DNA from: Patescibacteria group bacterium
GTDB taxonomy: Bacteria; Patescibacteriota; JACPGU01
Length of the DNA: 40,463 nt
Direction: 5' to 3'
NCBI GenBank assembly: GCA_022703645.1
Contig: JAKLDG010000001.1
Coordinates: 402,814 to 443,276 of the forward strand
The notes beneath the pieces are model-generated. The model was not told the origin of the DNA. It was given only the letters and a program-made list of their open reading frames with translations, and did no database searches. Position 1 is the first letter of the stretch. Each line of letters opens with the position of its first letter. The position numbers and the translations under genes are program-made. Positions 24,667 to 31,384 of the stretch are shown here, in pieces.

Positions 24667-25773
24667 ATGAAAAGGATTTTAACAGCAGTGATTTTGGCAC
24701 TATTATTTTTGATAAACATTGCAAAAAGTCAAGATAGCGGCCCCATGGATGTTACCGTTTCACCGGACGATTTTAATACGGAAAGCAACAGCGCTGCAAA
24801 TAATAGCAGCGATTCCGGTCAAGTTTGGTATACTGTATTTTCTGCATCGAATACTTATGTATATGCCATATTTAATAAAAGAGACATTTGTTTAACACAG
24901 GTAACGCAGGTAGGGGAAAACTCGGAGCATAAGTATCTTGTTGCGTTCAAGTACGGTACCAGTGATTGCAATGTTCGAACTGCTAAAATCGGAAAAACTT
25001 CCAATGGAAATCCGGTGATTTTAGACAAGGGCTATGGTGGTGTCTCTGTTTTCTTTGAGGCAACGGACGAATTAAAGACTAAAGCTTCCAATGGCGGCGA
25101 TATTTCTATCGAAACCCCCGAAATATCACCAACCGATAATTCTGACTCTGATTCATCTGACCAAGAACCATCCACTAGCAACAATACTCAAAATGTCTAT
25201 AAAATTATTGAAGCATCTTTTACAAAAGGTAAATATACGATCGTAACTGAGAGAGATAGTGAAAGGAAAGCTCTGCCGCTTTACATTGTTTGCGTCACCA
25301 ATCTGCTCTATACTCCGGATGGTAACGTCGCCGGATGCCGCATACCTTATATGATTGTCGCAACCAATGACGACGAAAAACATAGCATGCGCGCAGGATT
25401 CAAAGGACAGCAATGTGTCGGTGAAAAGTGGGATGGATTTTTCAACGATACTGAGTGCGCGAAGAAGATGAAAGAGCAAGGTTATGTGATCGCAATTGAT
25501 GAAAATAGCTATTTCAGCGTCCACATTAGTGCACTTGAAGATATTTCACATGTCTTTACCAGAGATAAGAATATTTCTCCAAGCAACAGTTTTTACACCT
25601 GCAAAATCGACGGAAATTTCGAATTTGATAATAGCGGAAATCTCGTCAACTGCGATCATTACTACCAAGTACAACTCAATAAATACAAAGATAGCAGGGG
25701 ATTTTTCAAAACTCGAACGTTGCGCGCAGGTTCAATGTTTGAGGAAGATATCCTATATATGATTCCGCGTTAA
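24667..25773 (+). CDS. Secreted protein of unknown function, two domains with acidic linker
   Basis: 368 residues, no family recognised. A signal peptide (1-21) is followed by a Cys-containing beta-rich domain (about 45-125), an Asp/Ser/Asn linker (128-163) and a larger domain (165-368) with Cys pairs that may form disulphides. GGGAGG lies before the ATG, and the gap to the PHP gene is 21 nt, so the two secreted proteins are probably made together. The transcript ends at a strong terminator. Codon use is GC-richer than the ribosomal genes around it. Confidence 0.8.
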   Translation: MKRILTAVILALLFLINIAKSQDSGPMDVTVSPDDFNTESNSAANNSSDSGQVWYTVFSASNTYVYAIFNKRDICLTQVTQVGENSEHKYLVAFKYGTSDCNVRTAKIGKTSNGNPVILDKGYGGVSVFFEATDELKTKASNGGDISIETPEISPTDNSDSDSSDQEPSTSNNTQNVYKIIEASFTKGKYTIVTERDSERKALPLYIVCVTNLLYTPDGNVAGCRIPYMIVATNDDEKHSMRAGFKGQQCVGEKWDGFFNDTECAKKMKEQGYVIAIDENSYFSVHISALEDISHVFTRDKNISPSNSFYTCKIDGNFEFDNSGNLVNCDHYYQVQLNKYKDSRGFFKTRTLRAGSMFEEDILYMIPR

Positions 25774-25800
25774 ATACGTGTTTCTAAATACAACCTCTCC

Positions 25801-25830
25801 GCGGGCGTGACATTTGTCACGCCCGCTTTC
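25801..25830 (+). terminator. Terminator of the two-gene secreted unit
   Basis: GCGGGCGTGAC (25801-25811) pairs perfectly with GTCACGCCCGC (25816-25826), then TTTCTATT. Confidence 0.85.
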
Positions 25831-25846
25831 TATTAAAAGTCAAGGA

Positions 25847-25874
25847 TTGAACAAAAATCTTATTGAGGTATAAT
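25847..25874 (+). promoter_or_regulatory. Promoter of the dCMP deaminase unit
   Basis: TTGAAC (25847-25852), 16 bp, TATAAT (25869-25874). Confidence 0.7.
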
Positions 25875-25880
25875 TTTTTT

Positions 25881-25905
25881 AGGGGGCTAATAGGCCCCTT
25901 TTGTA
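25881..25905 (+). promoter_or_regulatory. Leader hairpin with T-run, possible attenuator
   Basis: AGGGG and CCCCT pair around GCTAATAGG, followed by TTTTG, close to the expected transcript start. A second weak stem (CCTG/CAGG, 25924-25939) follows before the Shine-Dalgarno. Confidence 0.45.
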
Positions 25906-25964
25906 TTGCTATAAAAATCCTAGCCTGTTTATAAGCAGGTGAACTTTAACAAGGAGCTAATTAT

Positions 25965-26453
25965 ATGCCTTCGTGGGAAAAAACTCATTTGCAAATTGCT
26001 GAGAACGCTTCAGAAAGAGTTCATTGCAAAAATTACAAAGTCGGTGCAGTTTTGGCGAGAGAAAATAATGCTGTCGCCATCGGTTACAATGGTCCGGCGA
26101 AAGGAGATGTTCATTGCGATGAGGTCGGATGCGCAAGGGTTGTAGACGGTGAGGAGAAAAAAAGAAGCGGAAAATGCCGCGGTTCTCACGCAGAGCTTAA
26201 TGCAATCGCAAATGCCGCGCTTCTGGGAGTATCAATTAAGGACTGCATCCTATATGTTACTTACAGACCATGTAAGTCTTGTTCCAAGCAAATCGTCAAC
26301 GCAGGCATAAAAAGAGTCGTCTATCTCCATGATTATGATGGAGATCAGGAAGTATTCGAGTATCTGGGACGCCTCGGAGTAAAACTGGAAAAATGGGATA
26401 TGGAAAGAGACATCCAGATCCTGCCCGAAAAACCAAAAAAGGAGGATGAATAA
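25965..26453 (+). CDS. Deoxycytidylate (dCMP) deaminase family protein
   Basis: Predicted to convert dCMP to dUMP, the substrate of thymidylate synthase. 162 residues with the zinc deaminase core: SHAELNA (His75, Glu77) and PCKSC (Cys103, Cys106), plus YNGPAKGD (41-48) and VGAVLA of the dCMP/ComEB branch. Extra Cys/His (H50, C51, C56, C71) may hold a second zinc. AAGGAG (25951-25956) supports this start. The TAA stop is directly followed by the GTG of a thymidylate-synthase-like gene, so the two are translationally coupled. Confidence 0.9.
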   Translation: MPSWEKTHLQIAENASERVHCKNYKVGAVLARENNAVAIGYNGPAKGDVHCDEVGCARVVDGEEKKRSGKCRGSHAELNAIANAALLGVSIKDCILYVTYRPCKSCSKQIVNAGIKRVVYLHDYDGDQEVFEYLGRLGVKLEKWDMERDIQILPEKPKKEDE

Positions 26454-27407
26454 GTGACCACAAGACAAGGCGACCTGCCTGTAATTCATGTTAAAGGGAA
26501 TGATATCTGCGAAGGGTATCAAAATGCTGTGCTCGCCGTTTTTGACAACGGCGCGCGGATAGAAACGCCGAAACATACCACTCAAACACCATTGGGTTGG
26601 GACGCTACCGTCACTGTGGAGATAGCGGATCCGCAATCGTTGCGTAGAATTCATAAGATCGGCATCCCGGGTTTCATACCGGAACTCGAGGTCTACAGAC
26701 TCGAGGCAGTCTGGGGCATCCATAACAACTGGGTCGGAGATGGATGGGACTATACGTACCACGAAAGAATTTTCGAGTATCGTTTGCCGGACGGTTCCAG
26801 AGTAAACCAAATTGCCAATATGATCAAAGTCATAAAAAGCAATTACAAAGAAAAGGGAAGGGTCTCCGGACGCGATTTCCAAGTCAGCACGTGGATGCCG
26901 TGGAACGATCCTTTTGTTGATGATCCACCCTGTCTGCAGAGAATTCACTTCCGGCTTTTCAAAAGCGAGAATGAAGGCGAATACCTCCTGCATATGACAA
27001 CACACTGGAGATCGCGCGATCTTTTCAAAGCGTGGTGCATGAATGTATACGCTATGACAGACCTTCAGCGCCTCGTAGCGAAATGGATCAGTGAAGAACT
27101 CGGTTTTCCGGTTTTCGTCGGGAAATACATCGACATCAGCAACTCCCTTCATCTATACGGAGCTTATGCACATGACATTGAAGGCGCTGTAATGAGAATG
27201 CGCGAAAAAAACCACTACGAACTCTCGTGGGAGATCACAGAACCGAACCTGAATTTCCACGAAGAGGTTATTGCGACGCGGCGCCTCGCAGCGGCACAGA
27301 ATAAAGCCGAAGCTACAGGCCATGGGAAAATGATCCCCAAAGATCGGCTCATAGAGCTTGGTTATGAAGTTGACAGTTTCGAATACCCCAAAGAATGGGA
27401 TGAATAA
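26454..27407 (+). CDS. Divergent thymidylate synthase-family protein
   Basis: 317 residues, GTG start touching the previous stop codon. The synthase core is visible: SGR (138-140) for one phosphate Arg, catalytic Cys160 in DDPPC, WRSRD (185-189), Asn197, and SLHLY (231-235) giving His233 and Tyr235. From Cys160 to the Arg of RSxD is 26 residues against 20 in E. coli ThyA, and later gaps are also longer, so it is a divergent paralogue. Asn197 aligns with the Asn that selects dUMP; dCMP hydroxymethylases have Asp here. The C-terminal 50 residues are unlike ThyA. A second synthase is encoded at 27817-29250, so this copy may have another substrate or role. Confidence 0.75.
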   Translation: MTTRQGDLPVIHVKGNDICEGYQNAVLAVFDNGARIETPKHTTQTPLGWDATVTVEIADPQSLRRIHKIGIPGFIPELEVYRLEAVWGIHNNWVGDGWDYTYHERIFEYRLPDGSRVNQIANMIKVIKSNYKEKGRVSGRDFQVSTWMPWNDPFVDDPPCLQRIHFRLFKSENEGEYLLHMTTHWRSRDLFKAWCMNVYAMTDLQRLVAKWISEELGFPVFVGKYIDISNSLHLYGAYAHDIEGAVMRMREKNHYELSWEITEPNLNFHEEVIATRRLAAAQNKAEATGHGKMIPKDRLIELGYEVDSFEYPKEWDE

Positions 27408-27428
27408 TACTTTTTTACTAAAAAAATA

Positions 27429-27462
27429 CCGCCTCCGATTTTATCGGAGGCGGATTTTTTTT
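27429..27462. terminator. Bidirectional terminator between convergent units
   Basis: CCGCCTCCGAT (27429-27439) pairs perfectly with ATCGGAGGCGG (27443-27453); A-run before and T-run after. Confidence 0.95.
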
Positions 27463-27475
27463 GAAATTTGAAATA

Positions 27476-27793
27476 TTAGATTGCAGCGATTTCGGGAGTT
27501 ATGTAATGATAGCTGCCTTTGTCGGCGACGGGACAACCCGTAGGCTCTTTTTCGCATTTCGGGCAAAAAGGAGTTTCAATGATAAGGCATCTTCCGGCAC
27601 AGCAGCCGGCTGTTTGCGCAGGAGAGTCCCAAAGGGAATACTTTACTCTTGTCACCATGAGCTCTCCACCGCACTTATCGCACTTGCGATTCTCAACTTC
27701 TTCCAGAAACTTTTCGGTTTCTTTTTTTAGTTCGTTGAATTCTTCGATCATCATAACTTTTCTTTTCCCATGCGGGGTATCGACTTCAATCAT
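27476..27793 (-). CDS. Small cysteine-rich, probably zinc-binding protein
   Basis: 105 residues, no family recognised. A charged helical region (14-36) precedes eight cysteines: KCDKCGG (C38, C41), CCAGRC (C64, C65, C69), CPKC (C77, C80) and C87, consistent with one or two zinc ribbons. It lies 23 nt after the thymidylate synthase fusion on the same strand and shares its terminator, so the two are probably co-expressed. A role as an accessory or redox partner of that enzyme is inference from position. Confidence 0.75.
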   Translation of the reverse strand: MIEVDTPHGKRKVMMIEEFNELKKETEKFLEEVENRKCDKCGGELMVTRVKYSLWDSPAQTAGCCAGRCLIIETPFCPKCEKEPTGCPVADKGSYHYITPEIAAI

Positions 27794-27816
27794 GGCCGTA
27801 TTCCTTTCTCTTTAAA

Positions 27817-29250
27817 TTAGATTTCCAGATCTCTGTCTTGAATGTAATCAATGCCTTTTATTAGAGCGATTTCCGCTTTCTGAAGCTCTGCTCCGACATC
27901 GAGTGCATGAAGTGTATCACTGATCGAATCGTGCGTGTACAAAATACCGAACATTTCCATAGCGTTCTTTGCCCTGTGTTGTCGCAGCGGCAAACCGGCA
28001 GGGGATTGATGTTCTACGATAATTTCTTTTTTATCTCTATCGAGCAAGATAATAAAATTACCGCGAGGATCAAACGAGCATTTAACTTCCCGCCCATATT
28101 TTTCTACGAGCCGATCCGCATCATTCCAATTCTGTTTATAAATATGCGACGAATTGGATATAATAACGAGATCGCCAAGCTCGCACTCCACGCCATCTGC
28201 AATCATTTTCTGGAGCTTGCGCAGAGCGAAAGCATTTTCCGGCCAAGCCCGATACATATCATTGCTGCGAAAATAGGCTGTCAGATACAGTTTCTTTCCT
28301 TGTACCAAAGCTTGCACAAGATCCAGACACGGCGAGTTAGAGTTATTATGATCTTCGGCAACTCTCCACGTACATGCGACTGCGCGGCGCGAATAAATTG
28401 CGCCTTTGAGCTGGTCAATCATTGACTCTATCTGATCAATTCCGTCGTGGTCGCGAAGTCTTTGGCCGTATGTGTAGTGAACGCCTTCGATTGGATCAGG
28501 AGTCAAAACTTGAGGATAATATTTCAAAAGTTCCTCGGTCGTTCTGGTAAATTCACTAAACCAATCGATATTATCAGGATCCTCGCCGGTTATAACCGTT
28601 GTGAATCCCACCAACTCTTTCTGCGGATCACCATGCTGAGACTCTTTCACGAAACCATAATAACGGATGAGTCGGACAATTTTGATCCAACATTCCCTGA
28701 CAGTATTTCCCCGCACATTGATTCCCGATATTTCCGAAGGGAATACATCCGCTTTTGCTTGCGCTTCAGGAAAAATAATTCTCTCCGTAAAAGCAGGAAG
28801 TCCGCTTTTCAAAGCCTTTAGCTTTTTATTTACTTTTTTCGGATCTATTTCGTCACGCAGATCCACAACCTCTATATTTGCACGTACCAATTCCAAATAC
28901 TCCAGCGGAATTTCTTTATCAACCTTTGCATCCTTTGAGCCGATGATATTATACTCTTCATCAACCCCGTTTTGAAAAAAATTAATTAGGTTTTGCCCGG
29001 AACCGGAAAGTTCTTTTCCACATAATACGATATAGCGAATTGATGGATTGGCAAGAATGTTGCGCAACAGGGGATTGATGCCGTTTTTTGAATAAAGCTG
29101 ACCGATGACAGCAAAAGTTCCCCTATCAAATCCTGCAAACATTCTCTCCTTTTCCGTCCAGAGAGTCGCAACACCAGTGTTACTAATCCAATCAAAGCCC
29201 TCAATCAAGTTTTGCGAAAAGTATGGGTATTTTATTTCGTATTTTTTCAT
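27817..29250 (-). CDS. Thymidylate synthase fused to MtrA-like and DUF4346-like domains
   Basis: Predicted dTMP synthase with archaeal-style architecture. Residues about 45-135 (FAVIGQ, NPSIRYIVLCGKELSG, NGVDEEYNIIG, IEVVDLRDEID) resemble subunit A of methanogen methyltransferase Mtr, but the GHITGQ segment that carries the corrinoid-binding His is shortened to GSGQ. Residues about 180-385 are the synthase: SRR 287-289, Cys308, RSND 328-331, Asn339, His369, Tyr371. The gaps from Cys308 (20, 31, 61, 63) equal those of E. coli ThyA. Residues 392-477 (DVGAELQKAEIAL, IDYIQD) fit DUF4346. AAGGAG lies 6 nt before the ATG. Asn339 favours dUMP as substrate. Confidence 0.88.
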   Translation of the reverse strand: MKKYEIKYPYFSQNLIEGFDWISNTGVATLWTEKERMFAGFDRGTFAVIGQLYSKNGINPLLRNILANPSIRYIVLCGKELSGSGQNLINFFQNGVDEEYNIIGSKDAKVDKEIPLEYLELVRANIEVVDLRDEIDPKKVNKKLKALKSGLPAFTERIIFPEAQAKADVFPSEISGINVRGNTVRECWIKIVRLIRYYGFVKESQHGDPQKELVGFTTVITGEDPDNIDWFSEFTRTTEELLKYYPQVLTPDPIEGVHYTYGQRLRDHDGIDQIESMIDQLKGAIYSRRAVACTWRVAEDHNNSNSPCLDLVQALVQGKKLYLTAYFRSNDMYRAWPENAFALRKLQKMIADGVECELGDLVIISNSSHIYKQNWNDADRLVEKYGREVKCSFDPRGNFIILLDRDKKEIIVEHQSPAGLPLRQHRAKNAMEMFGILYTHDSISDTLHALDVGAELQKAEIALIKGIDYIQDRDLEI

Positions 29251-29330
29251 ATTTTCTCCTTTTTAAAGATCGTTTTTAAAACACTTCTATCTTATCATAA
29301 AAATCGCATTACTTCCAGATTAAATACTAC

Positions 29331-29359
29331 TTGACTTATTTCAAAAATTAAGTTAAAAT
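29331..29359 (+). promoter_or_regulatory. Promoter of the rplJ-rplL unit
   Basis: TTGACT (29331-29336), 17 bp, TAAAAT (29354-29359). Confidence 0.8.
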
Positions 29360-29365
29360 GGTTAT

Positions 29366-29437
29366 AGTTTCCAAAGACCGTAGGCGGTTAATATAAGTCC
29401 TACGCAGGAATGACACATTTTTAATGTGAACATAACG
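29366..29437 (+). promoter_or_regulatory. L10-type ribosomal leader
   Basis: The leader holds CAAAGACCGTAGGCGG (29372-29387) and CCTACGCAGG (29399-29408), which pair around TTAATATAAGT. This is the L10 leader pattern, where L10(L12)4 binds its own mRNA. It runs straight into the terminator at 29438. Confidence 0.75.
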
Positions 29438-29460
29438 TCTGCGGAAGCGCAGATTTTTTT
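29438..29460 (+). terminator. Attenuator terminator of the rplJ leader
   Basis: TCTGCG (29438-29443), GAAG loop, CGCAGA (29448-29453), then seven T, placed before the first gene. It is expected to end transcription when L10 occupies the leader. Confidence 0.85.
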
Positions 29461-29545
29461 ATTTTTACAAAATATTAGAAAAATATTAAATAAATATTAA
29501 TAAAATATTCTCAATAATATTTTGAAATATTTACTTTATATTTTA
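29461..29545. repeat. AATATT-type AT-rich element between the attenuator and rplJ
   Basis: Repeats of AAATATTA and TAATATTTT words with inverted symmetry. It separates the attenuator from the rplJ start and leaves no Shine-Dalgarno. Confidence 0.55.
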
Positions 29546-29554
29546 AATTACACT

Positions 29555-30067
29555 ATGCCAAAGACCAAATTACAAAAGGAAAATTCATTAGAAGAGATAA
29601 AAAAGAAAATCGCTGATGCGAAATCTGTTGTTTTTACTGATTACAAAGGCAGTAAAATGACTGACCTACAAGCGTTGCGAAAAAACATTAAAGCAAAAGG
29701 TGGTAAATTTGAAGTTGCAAAAATTACTTTGGTAACGAAAGCTTTTGATAGCGCAAAAGTCAAAGAGATTGTAAATAAAGCTTCATTGGCAATTGCATAT
29801 TCTATCAATGACGAAGTTTCTACGCCAAAAGAAATCAAGAAATTTGCAAAAACAAATCCTAGCATCAAGATTCTTGGCGGATTCTATGAAGGAAACTTTT
29901 TAACTGCTAGTGAAATGAATAGATTGGCTGATATACCTTCAAAAGAAGAATTGATTGTAAAACTACTTGGCACACTGAAATCTCCATTATACAAATTAGT
30001 TGGAAATCTTGGTGGACAAGCGCCAAAATTGGTAAGAACGTTACAAGCGATTGTGGAGAAGGGATAA
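29555..30067 (+). CDS. rplJ: Ribosomal protein L10
   Basis: Base of the L12 stalk. The ATG at 29555 gives 170 residues starting MPKTKLQKENSLEEIKKKI, with VVFTDYKGSKMTDLQALR. The longer ORF from a TTG at 29522 would translate the AT-rich spacer and is rejected. Preceded by the L10 leader and attenuator, followed by rplL as expected. Confidence 0.96.
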   Translation: MPKTKLQKENSLEEIKKKIADAKSVVFTDYKGSKMTDLQALRKNIKAKGGKFEVAKITLVTKAFDSAKVKEIVNKASLAIAYSINDEVSTPKEIKKFAKTNPSIKILGGFYEGNFLTASEMNRLADIPSKEELIVKLLGTLKSPLYKLVGNLGGQAPKLVRTLQAIVEKG

Positions 30068-30071
30068 AAAC

Positions 30072-30160
30072 AATTTTCAATGCATCAATGATTCAAATTG
30101 AGAATTGGAACATTGTGTCATTGATTGGAAATTGAGAATTGAAAATTGAAAATTAATTTG
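30072..30160. repeat. TTGAAAATTG-type spacer between rplJ and rplL
   Basis: AATTTTCAAT words on the left and ATTGAAAATTGAAAATT on the right. It shares TGTGTCATTGA (30114-30124) with the rplK-rplA spacer (22771-22781). Confidence 0.65.
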
Positions 30161-30216
30161 CGATTAAAAAGTTATAAATAATAAATCTAAATAATCATTT
30201 AGAAAAGGAGATTCAC

Positions 30217-30630
30217 ATGTCAGAAGAAACAACAGAAAAAAAAGATGTTAGCAAAGAAGTTGGAAAATTGGTTGATGAAATCAAGAAATTGAAATTAACT
30301 GAGGTTGCTGAATTGGTTAGCGCTTTGGAAGAAGAATTCGGAGTGTCAGCTGCTATGCCAATGATGGCTGCACCTGCTGCGGGCGGAGCTGCTGCCGGAG
30401 AACCAGCTGAAGAGAAAACATCTTTCAATGTTGAGTTAACATCAGGCGGAGAACAAAAGATTGCTGTAATCAAGGCCGTAAGAGAAGTAGTGCCTGAATT
30501 GGGACTAAAAGAAGCAAAAGATTTAGTTGACGGCGCGCCAAAAATGGTTAAGGAAAACGTAAAGAAAGAAGATGCAGAAAATATGAAAAAGAAACTAGAG
30601 GAAGCAGGCGGAAAAGTAACTTTGAAATAA
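30217..30630 (+). CDS. rplL: Ribosomal protein L7/L12
   Basis: Stalk protein that recruits translation GTPases. 137 residues: N-terminal dimerisation helices, an Ala/Gly hinge ([16 protein letters not shown], near 50-66) and the C-terminal domain with [18 protein letters not shown] and the ending GGKVTLK. AAGGAG before the ATG. Confidence 0.97.
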   Translation: MSEETTEKKDVSKEVGKLVDEIKKLKLTEVAELVSALEEEFGVSAAMPMMAAPAAGGAAAGEPAEEKTSFNVELTSGGEQKIAVIKAVREVVPELGLKEAKDLVDGAPKMVKENVKKEDAENMKKKLEEAGGKVTLK

Positions 30631-30683
30631 TTTTACAAACCAATCGCACCTTATATGATGGCTCGAACCGTCAAAAGTTGGGG

Positions 30684-30722
30684 CCAACAAAAAGATCGAG
30701 ATTTATTCTCGATTTTTTTGTT
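30684..30722 (+). terminator. Long terminator hairpin after rplL
   Basis: A stem of about 17 bp: CAACAAAAAGATCGAGA pairs with TCTCGATTTTTTTGTTG (one G-U). rpoB does not follow. Confidence 0.9.
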
Positions 30723-30767
30723 GACGCATGATAATATTAAAATACGCCACGAAAGGGGGACATTAAA

Positions 30768-31061
30768 ATGAAAAATGATGAATCAAGCCTGCCTGCGCAA
30801 GCGGGTATTCCGGAAGAATTAGATGACTATGATAAAAAAATGCTTGAAATGGGCTGGGTAAGATGTGAAGCTCCAAAAAGCTTGGCATTTGAAGACGAGA
30901 ATGTAAAATGTTACCAGATGACAGACGAGATGGCGCACAAAGTTAACGAAAGATTGGGCGAATTAACAGAAAATGCTTTTGCGGAATTTGATGAGGCGAC
31001 AAGAAGGTCGTGGATTTTATCGCACAAATTAATTTTGGGATCTGCGGAGGTGGCAATATGA
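30768..31061 (+). CDS. Hypothetical small acidic protein
   Basis: 97 residues, no family recognised. Mainly helical, acidic text, no membrane segment. GGGGG lies before the ATG. The N-terminus (SLPAQAGIP, residues 6-14) is encoded by a CCTGCCTGCGCAAGCGGG palindrome (30788-30805), the same GC-rich class as the CCTGCC-TGTA-GGCAGG at 40419. The last codon overlaps the next start as ATGA, so the two genes are coupled. Confidence 0.7.
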   Translation: MKNDESSLPAQAGIPEELDDYDKKMLEMGWVRCEAPKSLAFEDENVKCYQMTDEMAHKVNERLGELTENAFAEFDEATRRSWILSHKLILGSAEVAI

Positions 31062-31207
31062 GCTCATCAAAAACTGCACAAGGCAGCAAAAGTTGGGATC
31101 GTGATGCGATCATCCGAGAATTGGAAGATCTCACACGGGAATCATTTGATAAAATGTATGATGCCGCAAAGCTAACTATGATTGCGGCGCAGACAACTTT
31201 TATTTAA
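31058..31207 (+). CDS. Hypothetical 49-residue protein, coupled to the gene before
   Basis: Begins at the ATG of an ATGA overlap, with GGAGG (31046-31050) 7 nt upstream inside the previous gene. The product (MSSSKTAQGSKSWDRDAIIR at the start) is helical and charged. A longer ORF from 31010 has no such site. A terminator follows. No family recognised. Confidence 0.65.
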   Translation: MSSSKTAQGSKSWDRDAIIRELEDLTRESFDKMYDAAKLTMIAAQTTFI

Positions 31208-31228
31208 GAATTTCAAAACTTTTTTATA

Positions 31229-31254
31229 AAAACGGGACTTTTGTCTCGTTTTTT
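31229..31254 (+). terminator. Intrinsic terminator of the two-gene hypothetical unit
   Basis: AAAACGGGAC (31229-31238), TTTT loop, GTCTCGTTTT (31243-31252, one G-U), then TT. Confidence 0.85.
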
Positions 31255-31271
31255 GATATAATAGTATTGTA

Positions 31272-31384
31272 GAAATTTTCAATTTTACAATTTCTCAATT
31301 TCCATTGAATTTTTAATGATTCAATTATTGGAAATTGCGAAATTGTAAAATTGATTGAAAACTGAAAATTGGTAATTGAAAATT
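31272..31384. repeat. Long AT-rich hairpin directly abutting the tgt start codon
   Basis: 31275-31304, reverse-complemented, matches 31329-31354 at 25 of 26 positions, making a stem of about 26 bp. The TTGAAAATT tail ends right at the ATG of tgt, with no Shine-Dalgarno. A TATAAT -10 lies at 31257-31262. Confidence 0.75.

Noticed and set aside
26454-27407. dCMP hydroxymethylase instead of a dUMP-type synthase
   Set aside because: The residue that separates the two (Asn in synthases, Asp in dCMP hydroxymethylases) is Asn197 here, so a cytosine substrate is not supported.
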